A DNA stretch of 6,736 nucleotides from Solirubrobacteraceae bacterium. Its GTDB lineage: Bacteria; Actinomycetota; Thermoleophilia; Solirubrobacterales; Solirubrobacteraceae. The stretch lies in NCBI GenBank assembly GCA_016462245.1, contig JAEMTR010000079.1, positions 1 to 6,736 of the forward strand, in the 5' to 3' direction. A model generated the notes under the pieces. It was not told the origin of the DNA, did not search any database, and saw only the letters and a list, made by a program, of their open reading frames with translations. The stretch's first letter is position 1; each line of letters starts with the position of its first letter. The position numbers were made by a program, and so were the translations under genes. Shown here one piece after another: positions 1-6,003 of this stretch.

Positions 1-1
1 G

Positions 2-364
2 GCTGATCGCTTGGCACTCCCGCGCAGCGCCGCTGAGCTTGAGTCACGCCACGCCGAATTGGTCGGCGCGCTCGCCGCCGGTGCTGCCTTCGCGCCGCCC
101 GAGCTGCTCGTCAACGACCTTGAGCCGGCCGCCGTCTCGCTCGCGCCGGAGCTTGCGTGGACGCTCGATGAGGTGCGCGGCGCCGGCGCCGAGCATGCGA
201 TGGTTTGCGGCTCTGGGCCAACAGTGATCGGGCTTTTCAGCGATCTCGGCGGCGCCCGCGGCGCGGCTCTCGCGCTCTCCGGCAGGACGCCAGCGCCATT
301 CGCTGTCGAACCGTGGTATCCAACCGTGATCCCGACGGCCAACACAGATCGGGCGGCAGAGTGA
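2..364 (+). CDS. ispE: 4-diphosphocytidyl-2-C-methyl-D-erythritol kinase (IspE), C-terminal part
   Basis: This is the 3' end of a gene that runs off the left edge; the frame stays open to base 2, so the TTG at 11 is not the start. About 120 codons remain of a protein that is usually 280-310 residues. IspE is a GHMP-family kinase of the MEP pathway. It phosphorylates CDP-methylerythritol with ATP in the cytoplasm, towards IPP and DMAPP. Seen in the sequence: the IspE motif N-D-L-E-P-A-A (113-133) and the glycine-rich C-terminal GHMP motif C-G-S-G-P-T-V with following I-G-L-F (206-238). The residue before the first Gly of that motif is Cys, where the family usually has Ser or Thr. The stop codon overlaps the next gene by 4 bp (GTGA), which suggests one operon. 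The family call is firm; the N-terminal ATP-binding half cannot be judged. Confidence 0.9.
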   Translation, partial: ADRLALPRSAAELESRHAELVGALAAGAAFAPPELLVNDLEPAAVSLAPELAWTLDEVRGAGAEHAMVCGSGPTVIGLFSDLGGARGAALALSGRTPAPFAVEPWYPTVIPTANTDRAAE

Positions 365-1896
365 AGGTCTTGCCGCTGATCGGCGCCGCTGCGCTGGCCT
401 TCTTCCTGATCAACAGGCGCAAGAAGCTGGAACTACCGCTGATCATCGGCGGCATCATCGCCGTCGCTGGCCTCTGCGTTTACGGCAGCGGCCTCGTAGT
501 GCTACCAAACCTCGAAGAGCTGCTGACCAGCGTTGGTGCAACGCTTGGAGACTGGACCTACCTGCTCGTCGGCGTGCTGGCCTTCCTGGAGACCGGAGCT
601 TTCGTCGGATTGATCGCGCCCGGTGAGACGGCGATGGTCGTCGGTGGTGTCGTCGCCGGCCAGGGCGTGATTTCGCTCGTCACGCTGATCGGAATCGCTT
701 GGTTAGCGGCGACGATGGGTGATCTCGTCAGCTACGAGCTGGGGCGGCGGCTCGGCCGCGAGTTCATTGTCAAGCACGGGCCGCGCTTTGGCATGAACGC
801 CGAGCGGCTAGCGATGGTCGAGAAGTTCTTCGATAAGCATGGCGGCAAGGCGATCTTCATCGGCCGCTTCGTTGGCATCGTCCGCGCCGTCGCGCCATTT
901 CTTGCTGGATCGAGCGGGATGCCGCTGCGCAGGTTTTTGCCCTACGACATTCTCGGCGCCGGGCTCTGGGCGACGACCTTCATCATGCTCGGCTACATCT
1001 TCTGGCAGAGCTTCGCGACCGTTCTGAAGGTTGCCAAGGAGGGCGCGCTAGGGCTAGGAATCGTGATCAGCGTGATCGTCGCGCTGGTCTGGGTCGTGCG
1101 CCACCTGAGTAAGGAAGAGAACCGCCACGCGTTAGAGCAGAAGATGCTTGCCGCGCTCGATCGCCCAGGGCTGCGCTTGCTCCAGCCGCTCGTGCGCTGG
1201 GCGCAGGGGCCGCTGCGTTTCTTCATCGCGCGAATTACGCCCGGCACGACCGGCCTTGACCTGACGACGCTGTTGGCCTTCGTTGCCGTCGGAGGCTTCG
1301 CTTACGTCGGCTACTGGATTGTGATCGCTGAGCGCGGCTACGGAGCGATCGACAAGCAGGTCCAAGGCTGGGCGGTTGATCTTTACAACCCTGCTGCCGT
1401 GACCGTCGCGGAAGTCCTAACCACGCTCGGCGCGCCACTGCTGATGTTCACGCTCGTCATCGTCGTCACGATCGCGCTACTAACTCGTCGCCACTTCTTG
1501 GAGGCCTTCGTGCTCGGCGTCGGGATGCTGACGACGTTCGGCTCGGTTCAGCTCGGCAAGCTGCTGCTTGACCGCCCGCGCCCGCCCGGAGCCTTGGTCG
1601 ATGTAGCCGGTTCCGCTTATCCCTCAGGCCACACCGCCTACGCAGTCGCGTGGGTTGTACTGGCCGCGATCGCGGTTCGCTTGATTCCCGCGCTGAAGGG
1701 CAAGTGGTGGATCGTCGGCGTTGCCTTCGTCGTGCCAGTTCTCGTCGGCGCGACGCGCGTTTATCTTCAAGTTCATTGGCTCTCCGACACGCTCGGCGGC
1801 GGCGGCGGCGCGGTGGCCTGCTTCGCGCTAATGGCGATCATCGCGCTATTCGTCAAGGTCGTGCGCGATACTTCACCGCAGGCACCTAATGGGTAA
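361..1896 (+). CDS. DedA family / PAP2 phosphatase fusion membrane protein
   Basis: This is a 511-residue polytopic membrane protein made of two fused families. Residues about 1-45 form two hydrophobic segments. The DedA (SNARE-associated) domain covers about 60-215, with E77...P-G-E89, G120-D121...Y..G and R169-F...R175...P179. A helix (229-248) and a charged linker (248-300) lead to the PAP2 domain (about 301-505). That domain has all three acid-phosphatase motifs: K400-x6-R407-P408, P421-S-G-H424, and R466-x5-H472-x3-D476, with Thr instead of the usual Ser before R466. DedA proteins include undecaprenyl-phosphate translocases, and PAP2 enzymes include undecaprenyl-pyrophosphate phosphatases (BcrC type). 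A role in lipid-carrier recycling is therefore inferred; another phospholipid phosphate substrate is possible. I chose GTG 361 because it overlaps the ispE stop in a GTGA. The frame is open further upstream to 205, but that stretch lies inside ispE and reads as arginine-rich non-coding sequence. Confidence 0.9.
   Translation: MKVLPLIGAAALAFFLINRRKKLELPLIIGGIIAVAGLCVYGSGLVVLPNLEELLTSVGATLGDWTYLLVGVLAFLETGAFVGLIAPGETAMVVGGVVAGQGVISLVTLIGIAWLAATMGDLVSYELGRRLGREFIVKHGPRFGMNAERLAMVEKFFDKHGGKAIFIGRFVGIVRAVAPFLAGSSGMPLRRFLPYDILGAGLWATTFIMLGYIFWQSFATVLKVAKEGALGLGIVISVIVALVWVVRHLSKEENRHALEQKMLAALDRPGLRLLQPLVRWAQGPLRFFIARITPGTTGLDLTTLLAFVAVGGFAYVGYWIVIAERGYGAIDKQVQGWAVDLYNPAAVTVAEVLTTLGAPLLMFTLVIVVTIALLTRRHFLEAFVLGVGMLTTFGSVQLGKLLLDRPRPPGALVDVAGSAYPSGHTAYAVAWVVLAAIAVRLIPALKGKWWIVGVAFVVPVLVGATRVYLQVHWLSDTLGGGGGAVACFALMAIIALFVKVVRDTSPQAPNG
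1795..1809 (+). repeat. (GGC)5 trinucleotide run inside the PAP2 domain
   Basis: Five in-frame GGC codons encode Gly479-Gly483, three residues after the third PAP2 motif (D476). The family often has one or two glycines here at the start of a membrane helix. The run could gain or lose whole codons by slippage without breaking the frame. It is a small point. Confidence 0.6.
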
Positions 1897-2113
1897 CGAA
1901 ACAATCATTCTGCTGGTCGGCGGCTTCAGCGTCGTCTTCGGCCTCGCCGCCTGGGTTGGGCTGATGGCCGCGCCTGCGTGGCAATCCTACGGGGCGCTTT
2001 GGCAGCGAGTTGCCGGTGTCTTCCTTTCGCTCTACGCGCTAGCCGCTTTTATCGTTGTTGGCGTCGCGCTTGGGGCGGTTGTGATCTGGTTTTGGGACCG
2101 CGTCTCGGCCTGA
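1889..2113 (+). CDS. Small two-helix membrane protein of unknown function
   Basis: This is a 74-residue protein I do not recognise. It has two hydrophobic segments, about residues 5-28 and 42-69, joined by a short tryptophan-containing loop (W31-Q-S-Y, L-W38-Q-R40). It ends in W-F-W-D-R, so both termini probably sit on the same side of the membrane. The ATG lies 8 bp inside the end of the DedA-PAP2 gene, with a weak AGG (1880-1882) 6 bp upstream. It is therefore likely translated by coupling from the same mRNA. Codon use matches the neighbouring genes, and the tight overlap argues for a real gene. Inference: an accessory or partner of the DedA-PAP2 protein. No catalytic residues are evident, and no function is claimed. 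Confidence 0.75.
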   Translation: MGNETIILLVGGFSVVFGLAAWVGLMAAPAWQSYGALWQRVAGVFLSLYALAAFIVVGVALGAVVIWFWDRVSA

Positions 2114-2127
2114 TCATTCGGCGCGCG

Positions 2128-2133
2128 TAGAAT
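2128..2133 (+). promoter_or_regulatory. -10 box (TAGAAT) of a probable leaderless pucR promoter
   Basis: TAGAAT fits the TANNNT consensus and lies exactly 6 nt before the ATG at 2140. Transcription starting about 7 nt after the box would begin at the start codon itself. No Shine-Dalgarno sequence is seen between box and ATG, and no clear -35 element is visible. The same geometry occurs before glmU and before the DUF4235 gene in this window. Confidence 0.6.
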
Positions 2134-2139
2134 CGTCGT

Positions 2140-3372
2140 ATGTCCACTTCGGCGCACCGGCGGTCTGCCCCGCTGGATCTTGAGGCGCTCGAGGCGATCA
2201 CCGATGCCGTTGAGTCGGGCGCCGGGCTGCCTGAGGTCGTTCGCGCCGCCGCGCGGGCGCTCGAGGCCAGCCTCGCGGTAAGCGATCGCGCCGGCCACGT
2301 GCTGGCCGTGGCAGCGCGCTCAACTGCCGACGAAGCATCGCTGCTAGCTGATGGCAGCGGCGTCGAATTGATTGAGCTGCGCGTTAACGACGCCCCGGTT
2401 GGCGTGCTGCGTCTGCGCGCCCGCGGCGAGCTCGATGGCTCGCTGCTGCGGCTCGTTACAACTTTGATCAGCTCTGAGGTCGAACGCGTCCGCGCGCCTT
2501 CGCGCGCCTCGGCAGAAGCTGCCGAACTATTCTTGCTCGCTCTGCTGGCGCGCGAGATTGATGACGGCGTCGCAGTCGCGGCGGCTGCCGCTGAGCTGGG
2601 AATGAGCCTCGAGCGTGGTGCCAGCATGATCGTCGTCCGCGCCCACGCCCACGTCGCTGCTGGTGAAGGTCGTCGTGCGCGTGTTCTTTCGCTCGTCGAC
2701 CGCGCGGCCCGCGGCGTCGTCGCCGATTCCTTAAGCGCCTTGACGCCGCCGCGGGATCTGCCCGGCGACGACGTCGTCGTGCTGCTGGCAAGCGGCGACG
2801 ATGGAAATGCCGCTCGCGCGGGTGAAGCGATCCGCGGCGAGCTGCTCTCAGGCCTCCCCGGCCACACGGTCACGGTTGGCCGCAGCCGCCCCTGCGACGA
2901 CCCGGCTCAGCTTCACCGCGCGGCGGCCGAGGCGCTGCTGGCCGTAAATGTCGCCGAAGGCGACGACGAGCACTCGGTTCTGGCCTTCGAGCAGACCGGC
3001 GCCTATCGGCTGCTGCTCTCGGCGATGGCCGACAATCCGGAGGAGCTCCAGCGCTTCTACTCAGAAACGGTTGAGCCGCTGGTCGCCTATGACGAGCAGT
3101 ACCAAACCGACCTGGTGCTGACGGTCGAAACCTTCCTTGAGGCCGACGGCAATGTCGCTGGCACCGCGCAGCGGCTCTTCACGCACCGCCACACGGTCCG
3201 TTACCGGCTCGAACGGGTCCGTGACCTTTGTGGCCATGACGTCGGCTCCAGTGACGGGCGCGAGAAACTGAGCCTTGGGCTCAAAGCGATGCGCGTGCTT
3301 GGAATTCCACAGCGCGGTGGCCCGGCCGGCGAACTTGGGCTCAGCGCCGGACGCGTCTCGAAGCCGCGCTGA
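2140..3372 (+). CDS. PucR/CdaR-type transcriptional regulator
   Basis: This is a 410-residue cytoplasmic DNA-binding protein. Residues about 8-120 look like the sensory region of this family. They contain the pattern L-E-A-I-T-D-A-V-E-S-G-A-G-L-P-E-V-V followed by a GAF-like strand pattern. About 125-290 corresponds to the degenerate GGDEF-like middle domain of CdaR/PucR proteins (for example V-G-R-S-R-P...A...A-A-A-E-A-L-L-A). About 315-387 is the C-terminal PucR helix-turn-helix, recognisable from D-L-V-L-T-V-E-T-F-L, N-V-A-G-T-A-Q-R-L-F and H-R-H-T-V-R-Y-R-L-E-R-V. The roughly 23 residues after it are a low-complexity tail. Members elsewhere respond to purines, sugar acids, amino acids or proline; the ligand here cannot be told. 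It stands alone between an envelope operon and a tRNA, with its own promoter. Target genes are unknown, and its neighbours are candidates only by proximity. Confidence 0.9.
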   Translation: MSTSAHRRSAPLDLEALEAITDAVESGAGLPEVVRAAARALEASLAVSDRAGHVLAVAARSTADEASLLADGSGVELIELRVNDAPVGVLRLRARGELDGSLLRLVTTLISSEVERVRAPSRASAEAAELFLLALLAREIDDGVAVAAAAAELGMSLERGASMIVVRAHAHVAAGEGRRARVLSLVDRAARGVVADSLSALTPPRDLPGDDVVVLLASGDDGNAARAGEAIRGELLSGLPGHTVTVGRSRPCDDPAQLHRAAAEALLAVNVAEGDDEHSVLAFEQTGAYRLLLSAMADNPEELQRFYSETVEPLVAYDEQYQTDLVLTVETFLEADGNVAGTAQRLFTHRHTVRYRLERVRDLCGHDVGSSDGREKLSLGLKAMRVLGIPQRGGPAGELGLSAGRVSKPR

Positions 3373-3379
3373 ACGGTTT

Positions 3380-3402
3380 GCTGATCGTTTGTGGCGGTCA
3401 GC
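3380..3402 (+). terminator. Candidate terminator hairpin after the pucR gene
   Basis: GCTGATCG (3380-3387) pairs with CGGTCAGC (3395-3402) over 8 bp including one T-G pair, with a 7-nt loop. It starts 7 nt after the regulator's stop codon. No run of T follows the stem (the next bases are GCTTATCATC). If it terminates, it is the U-poor kind common in high-GC actinobacteria. It overlaps the region where the -35 of the tRNA promoter would lie, so it could instead be an operator or chance. Confidence 0.4.
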
Positions 3403-3405
3403 GCT

Positions 3406-3411
3406 TATCAT
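3406..3411 (+). promoter_or_regulatory. Possible -10 box (TATCAT) for the tRNA-Gln gene
   Basis: TATCAT fits TANNNT and would place a transcription start near 3418, about 8 nt before the mature tRNA 5' end. No good -35 hexamer is present at the usual spacing. The call rests on the box and its position only. Confidence 0.4.
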
Positions 3412-3425
3412 CAGGGAAGTCCCAT

Positions 3426-3496
3426 TGGGGGGTGGTGTAACGGCAGCACAACGGCCTTTGGCGCCGTTAGTCGGGGTTCGAATCCCTGCCCCCCAG
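3426..3496 (+). tRNA. tRNA-Gln (anticodon TTG)
   Basis: This is a full 71-nt cloverleaf. The acceptor stem TGGGGGG (3426-3432) pairs with CCCCCCA (3489-3495). The D stem is GTG (3435-3437) with CAC (3447-3449). The anticodon stem ACGGC (3451-3455) pairs with GCCGT (3463-3467) around the loop CTTTGGC, which places the anticodon TTG at 3458-3460. The variable loop is 4 nt. The T stem CGGGG (3472-3476) pairs with CCCTG (3484-3488) with one G-T pair, around loop TTCGAAT. The discriminator base is G3496. The CCA end is not encoded and must be added after transcription. The tRNA reads CAA and CAG. A tRNA-Gln just upstream of glmU is, to my recollection, a common actinobacterial arrangement. Confidence 0.97.
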
Positions 3497-3548
3497 CTAC
3501 TGAGCCTGCAGGTGTTCGCCCGGATCTGCGCTTTTCGCTCCTGCGCTC

Positions 3549-3554
3549 TACGAT
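3549..3554 (+). promoter_or_regulatory. -10 box (TACGAT) of a probable leaderless glmU promoter
   Basis: TACGAT fits TANNNT. It lies exactly 6 nt before the GTG at 3561, the same spacing as at the pucR gene (TAGAAT to ATG) and the DUF4235 gene (TAGTCT to GTG). The nearer in-frame GTG at 3555 touches the box and would lie upstream of the expected transcription start. No Shine-Dalgarno and no clear -35 are seen. The box probably drives glmU and prs together. Confidence 0.6.
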
Positions 3555-3560
3555 GTGAGC

Positions 3561-4949
3561 GTGTCCGCTAACACAGCCGTCATTTTGGCCGCCGGCCAGG
3601 GGACACGCATGCGTTCGCGCACGCCGAAGGTTCTCCATGACCTCTGCGGCCGTCCGTTGATCGAATGGGTGCTCGTCGCCGCACGCGAAGCGGGTTGCAC
3701 GAAGCTGATCGTTGTCGATAGTCCTGCGCGCCCGCTTGACGGGCTGCTCGGTGATGATGTTGAGATCGTCGTCCAGCCCGAAGCCGACGGAACGGCCGGA
3801 GCGGTAGCGGCGGCAATCGACTCGCTGCCCGATGCCAGCCCGGTCGTGATTCTCAGCGGCGACGTGCCGCTGATCGATTCCAAAACGATTCGCGAGCTGG
3901 TCGCAGTTCACGAGCAGAGCGCCGCCGCCGTCACCGTCGCAACCGCCTTGCTCGATGACCCGAGCGGCTACGGGCGCATCGTACGCAGCGCCGACGGCGG
4001 GTTGGAGAAGATTGTTGAGACCAAGACCAACGGCGACGCGACGGCCGAAGAGCTCTTGATCACGGAGGTCAATAGCGGCGTCTACGTCTTTGACGCCGCT
4101 GCGCTGACCGCCGCCCTCCCGGGCGTAGGCAGTGACAACAGTCAGGGTGAGCGTTACCTGCCGGCCGTGCTGCCGTTAATCGCGGCCGCTGGCGGCACGG
4201 CGATGGCCCACGTGGTCGATGATCCTTCGATCTTGTTCGGCGTCAACGATCGCGTTGACCTTGCCGAGCTGCGCGGCCTTGCGCAGATCCAGATCATCGA
4301 AGCCCACCTGCTTAACGGCGTTGACATTGTCGCCCCAGCCTCAACCCAGATCGACGTTGGCGTTGAGATCGGCTCAGACAGCGTGATCGAACCGTTCACC
4401 GCGCTCTGCGGCGCAACAAGCATTGGCGAGCGCTCGACGATCGGCCCCGACTCGACGCTGACCGACGCCACTATCGGCGACGAGGTGACGGTGCTGCGCA
4501 GCCACCTGACCGATTGCGAAGTGCGCAGCGAGGCGACGATCGGCCCCTTCTCGCACCTGCGCCCAGGCTCGCTGGTGCGGGAGCGCGCCAAGGTCGGCGC
4601 CTTCGTTGAACTAAAGAACGCCGACATCGGCGAGGGCGCCAAGGTTCCCCACCTTTCGTACGTCGGCGACGCTGAAGTCGGCGCCGAAGCGAACCTCGGC
4701 GCCGGTACGATCACAGCCAACTATGACGGTGCAAACAAGCATCGCACCGTCTTCGGCGAGCGTGTCCATGGCGGAGTCCACGTTTCTTACATCGCGCCGG
4801 TCGAAATTGGCGACGACTCGTGGACGGCGGCCGGCAGCGTGATCACTGAAGGCGTGCCGCCGGGGTCGCTGGCGATCGGTCGCGAGCGCCAGGAGAACAA
4901 GGACGGTTACGACGCGCGCCGCAAGAGTGACGGAACGGATAAGAAATGA
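3561..4949 (+). CDS. glmU: Bifunctional N-acetylglucosamine-1-phosphate uridyltransferase / glucosamine-1-phosphate acetyltransferase (GlmU)
   Basis: This 462-residue cytoplasmic enzyme acetylates glucosamine-1-phosphate with acetyl-CoA and couples the product to UTP. The UDP-GlcNAc it makes feeds peptidoglycan and other glycans. The N-terminal Rossmann-like domain (about 1-235) opens with the L-A-A-G-Q-G-T-R16-M signature, K23-V-L-H, D101 in S-G-D-V-P and N229 in G-V-N-D. The C-terminal left-handed beta-helix (about 250-445) keeps the residues matching E. coli R333, K351, H363, Y366, N377, N386 and K392, here R334, K352, H364, Y367, N378, N387 and K393. A381, A424 and R441 match the acetyl-CoA-site A380, A423 and R440. 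Oddity: the position of E. coli S405 is V406, within H-G-G-V-H-V-S-Y. I chose GTG 3561 over GTG 3555 (two codons longer) because of the -10 spacing. The stop overlaps prs by 4 bp. Confidence 0.96.
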   Translation: MSANTAVILAAGQGTRMRSRTPKVLHDLCGRPLIEWVLVAAREAGCTKLIVVDSPARPLDGLLGDDVEIVVQPEADGTAGAVAAAIDSLPDASPVVILSGDVPLIDSKTIRELVAVHEQSAAAVTVATALLDDPSGYGRIVRSADGGLEKIVETKTNGDATAEELLITEVNSGVYVFDAAALTAALPGVGSDNSQGERYLPAVLPLIAAAGGTAMAHVVDDPSILFGVNDRVDLAELRGLAQIQIIEAHLLNGVDIVAPASTQIDVGVEIGSDSVIEPFTALCGATSIGERSTIGPDSTLTDATIGDEVTVLRSHLTDCEVRSEATIGPFSHLRPGSLVRERAKVGAFVELKNADIGEGAKVPHLSYVGDAEVGAEANLGAGTITANYDGANKHRTVFGERVHGGVHVSYIAPVEIGDDSWTAAGSVITEGVPPGSLAIGRERQENKDGYDARRKSDGTDKK

Positions 4950-6001
4950 CCGATCTCGCGCCTAGACTCCCGATCGAAATGGTGACCACGCAGAGCGGCC
5001 TGCAGCCAGCGACCAGCATCCCGATCGATTACGACAAGCGGATGATGGTCGTCTCCGGCCGCGCTCACCCAGAGCTGGCGTCGAAGATCGCCGACCGCCT
5101 TGGCGTTGACCTCGGCCCGGTAACGCTGAAGACTTTCTCCAACGGAGAGGTCTACTGCCGCTTCGACGAGTCGATTCGAGGCGCCGACGTTTTCATCGTT
5201 CAGCCGACCTGTGGCAACGCGGCCACCGGCGTGACGGCGAACGACGCGCTGATGGAGCTGATGGTGATGATCGACGCCGCCGTCGGCGCCTCAGCCCACC
5301 GCGTGATCGCCGTGACACCTTGGTACGGCTATTCGCGCCAGGACAAGAAGTCGGCCCCGCGTGAGCCGATCAGCGCCCGGCTCGTGGCGCGGATGCTCGA
5401 ATCGGCCGGCGCCGACCGCGTGCTAACGATGGATCTTCACGCCGGGCAGGTTCAAGGTTTCTTCCAGATCCCGGTCGATCACATGACGGCAATGTTCATG
5501 CTGACGCAGTACTTCGAGGACCTCGGCCTCGATGACCTAGTCGTCGTCTCTCCAGATGCCGGCCGCGTCAAGCTGAACAAGAAGTTCGCTTCGAAGATTG
5601 GCGCCGGGCTGGCGATCCTCGACAAAGAACGCCCAGAGCACCAAGTCGCCGAAGTTGGTTACGTGATCGGTGACGTTGACGGCAAGACCGCTGTCCTAGT
5701 CGACGACATGATCGACACCGCTGGCACACTCGCCGTCGCAGGCCGGGCGGTGCTCGAAGCTGGCGCGACGAGCGTCTATGCCGCCGCCACGCACGGGATC
5801 TTTAGTGGCGCTGCTTGGGAGAACCTCGCCAGCGCCAACTTCGAGCAGGTCGTCGTCACCGCCACCGTTCCTTTGCGCCCCGGCGCGCCGGAGAACGTTC
5901 GCGTTCTGACTTGCGCCGACGTGCTGACCGATTCAATCCGGCGGATCTTCACCGACGATTCCGTCAGCGAAGTATTCGGCGGCGAAAACCAGCTCTTCTA
6001 G
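4946..6001 (+). CDS. prs: Ribose-phosphate pyrophosphokinase (PRPP synthase)
   Basis: This 351-residue cytoplasmic enzyme transfers the diphosphate of ATP to ribose-5-phosphate to give PRPP, used for purines, pyrimidines, NAD, histidine and tryptophan. Motifs: S-G-R-A-H-P-E-L-A (37-45), N-G-E (68-70 region), the ATP-site R131-Q-D-K-K135 with R-E-P-I-S-A-R-L after it, the D-L-H165 catalytic histidine, S202-P-D-A-G-R-V-K209, and the PRPP loop V-D253-D-M-I-D-T-A-G-T261. The DKK form is the usual actinobacterial variant. The protein is longer than the typical 310-325 residues because about 26-32 residues precede the conserved core. Actinobacterial Prs proteins commonly have a few residues such as E-K-K-L-M before S-G-R, so a start upstream of M33/M34 is expected. 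The ATGA overlap with glmU supports ATG 4946; M12 (4979) is a second choice. It is co-transcribed with glmU. Confidence 0.96.
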   Translation: MTDLAPRLPIEMVTTQSGLQPATSIPIDYDKRMMVVSGRAHPELASKIADRLGVDLGPVTLKTFSNGEVYCRFDESIRGADVFIVQPTCGNAATGVTANDALMELMVMIDAAVGASAHRVIAVTPWYGYSRQDKKSAPREPISARLVARMLESAGADRVLTMDLHAGQVQGFFQIPVDHMTAMFMLTQYFEDLGLDDLVVVSPDAGRVKLNKKFASKIGAGLAILDKERPEHQVAEVGYVIGDVDGKTAVLVDDMIDTAGTLAVAGRAVLEAGATSVYAAATHGIFSGAAWENLASANFEQVVVTATVPLRPGAPENVRVLTCADVLTDSIRRIFTDDSVSEVFGGENQLF

Positions 6002-6003
6002 CT

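Noticed and set aside
205..360. Longer N-terminus (52 more codons) for the DedA-PAP2 gene
   Set aside because: It overlaps the conserved ispE end in another frame and translates to an arginine- and serine-rich stretch without membrane character; the GTGA overlap at 361 gives a better start.
2049..2873. Long open frame on the minus strand opposite the pucR gene (274 codons)
   Set aside because: The translation is dominated by Ser, Ala, Arg and Thr, typical of the antisense frame of a high-GC gene, with no domain; the plus strand has a clear PucR protein.
3426..3496. tRNA as an integration site for a mobile element
   Set aside because: No repeated tRNA 3' end, integrase or phage gene is seen on either side, and glmU follows as in the conserved locus.
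3505..3512. CCTGCAGG palindrome and the repeated CTGCGCT (3526, 3541) between tRNA-Gln and glmU
   Set aside because: Both are short and expected by chance in high-GC DNA; neither lines up with the -10 box as a convincing -35 or operator.
3411..3911. Minus-strand frame of 166 codons across the tRNA and the glmU 5' end
   Set aside because: It runs through a complete tRNA and the conserved GlmU nucleotide-binding motif; it is a shadow frame.
4154..4720. Minus-strand frame of 188 codons inside glmU
   Set aside because: It is antisense to the beta-helix repeats, and its serine-rich repetitive look is a by-product of those repeats.
5030..5044. TACGAC followed by 6 nt and ATG 5042, a possible leaderless internal start for prs
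   Set aside because: The box lacks the final T of TANNNT and lies inside a coding stretch; actinobacterial Prs proteins usually have residues before this methionine, and the glmU overlap favours ATG 4946.
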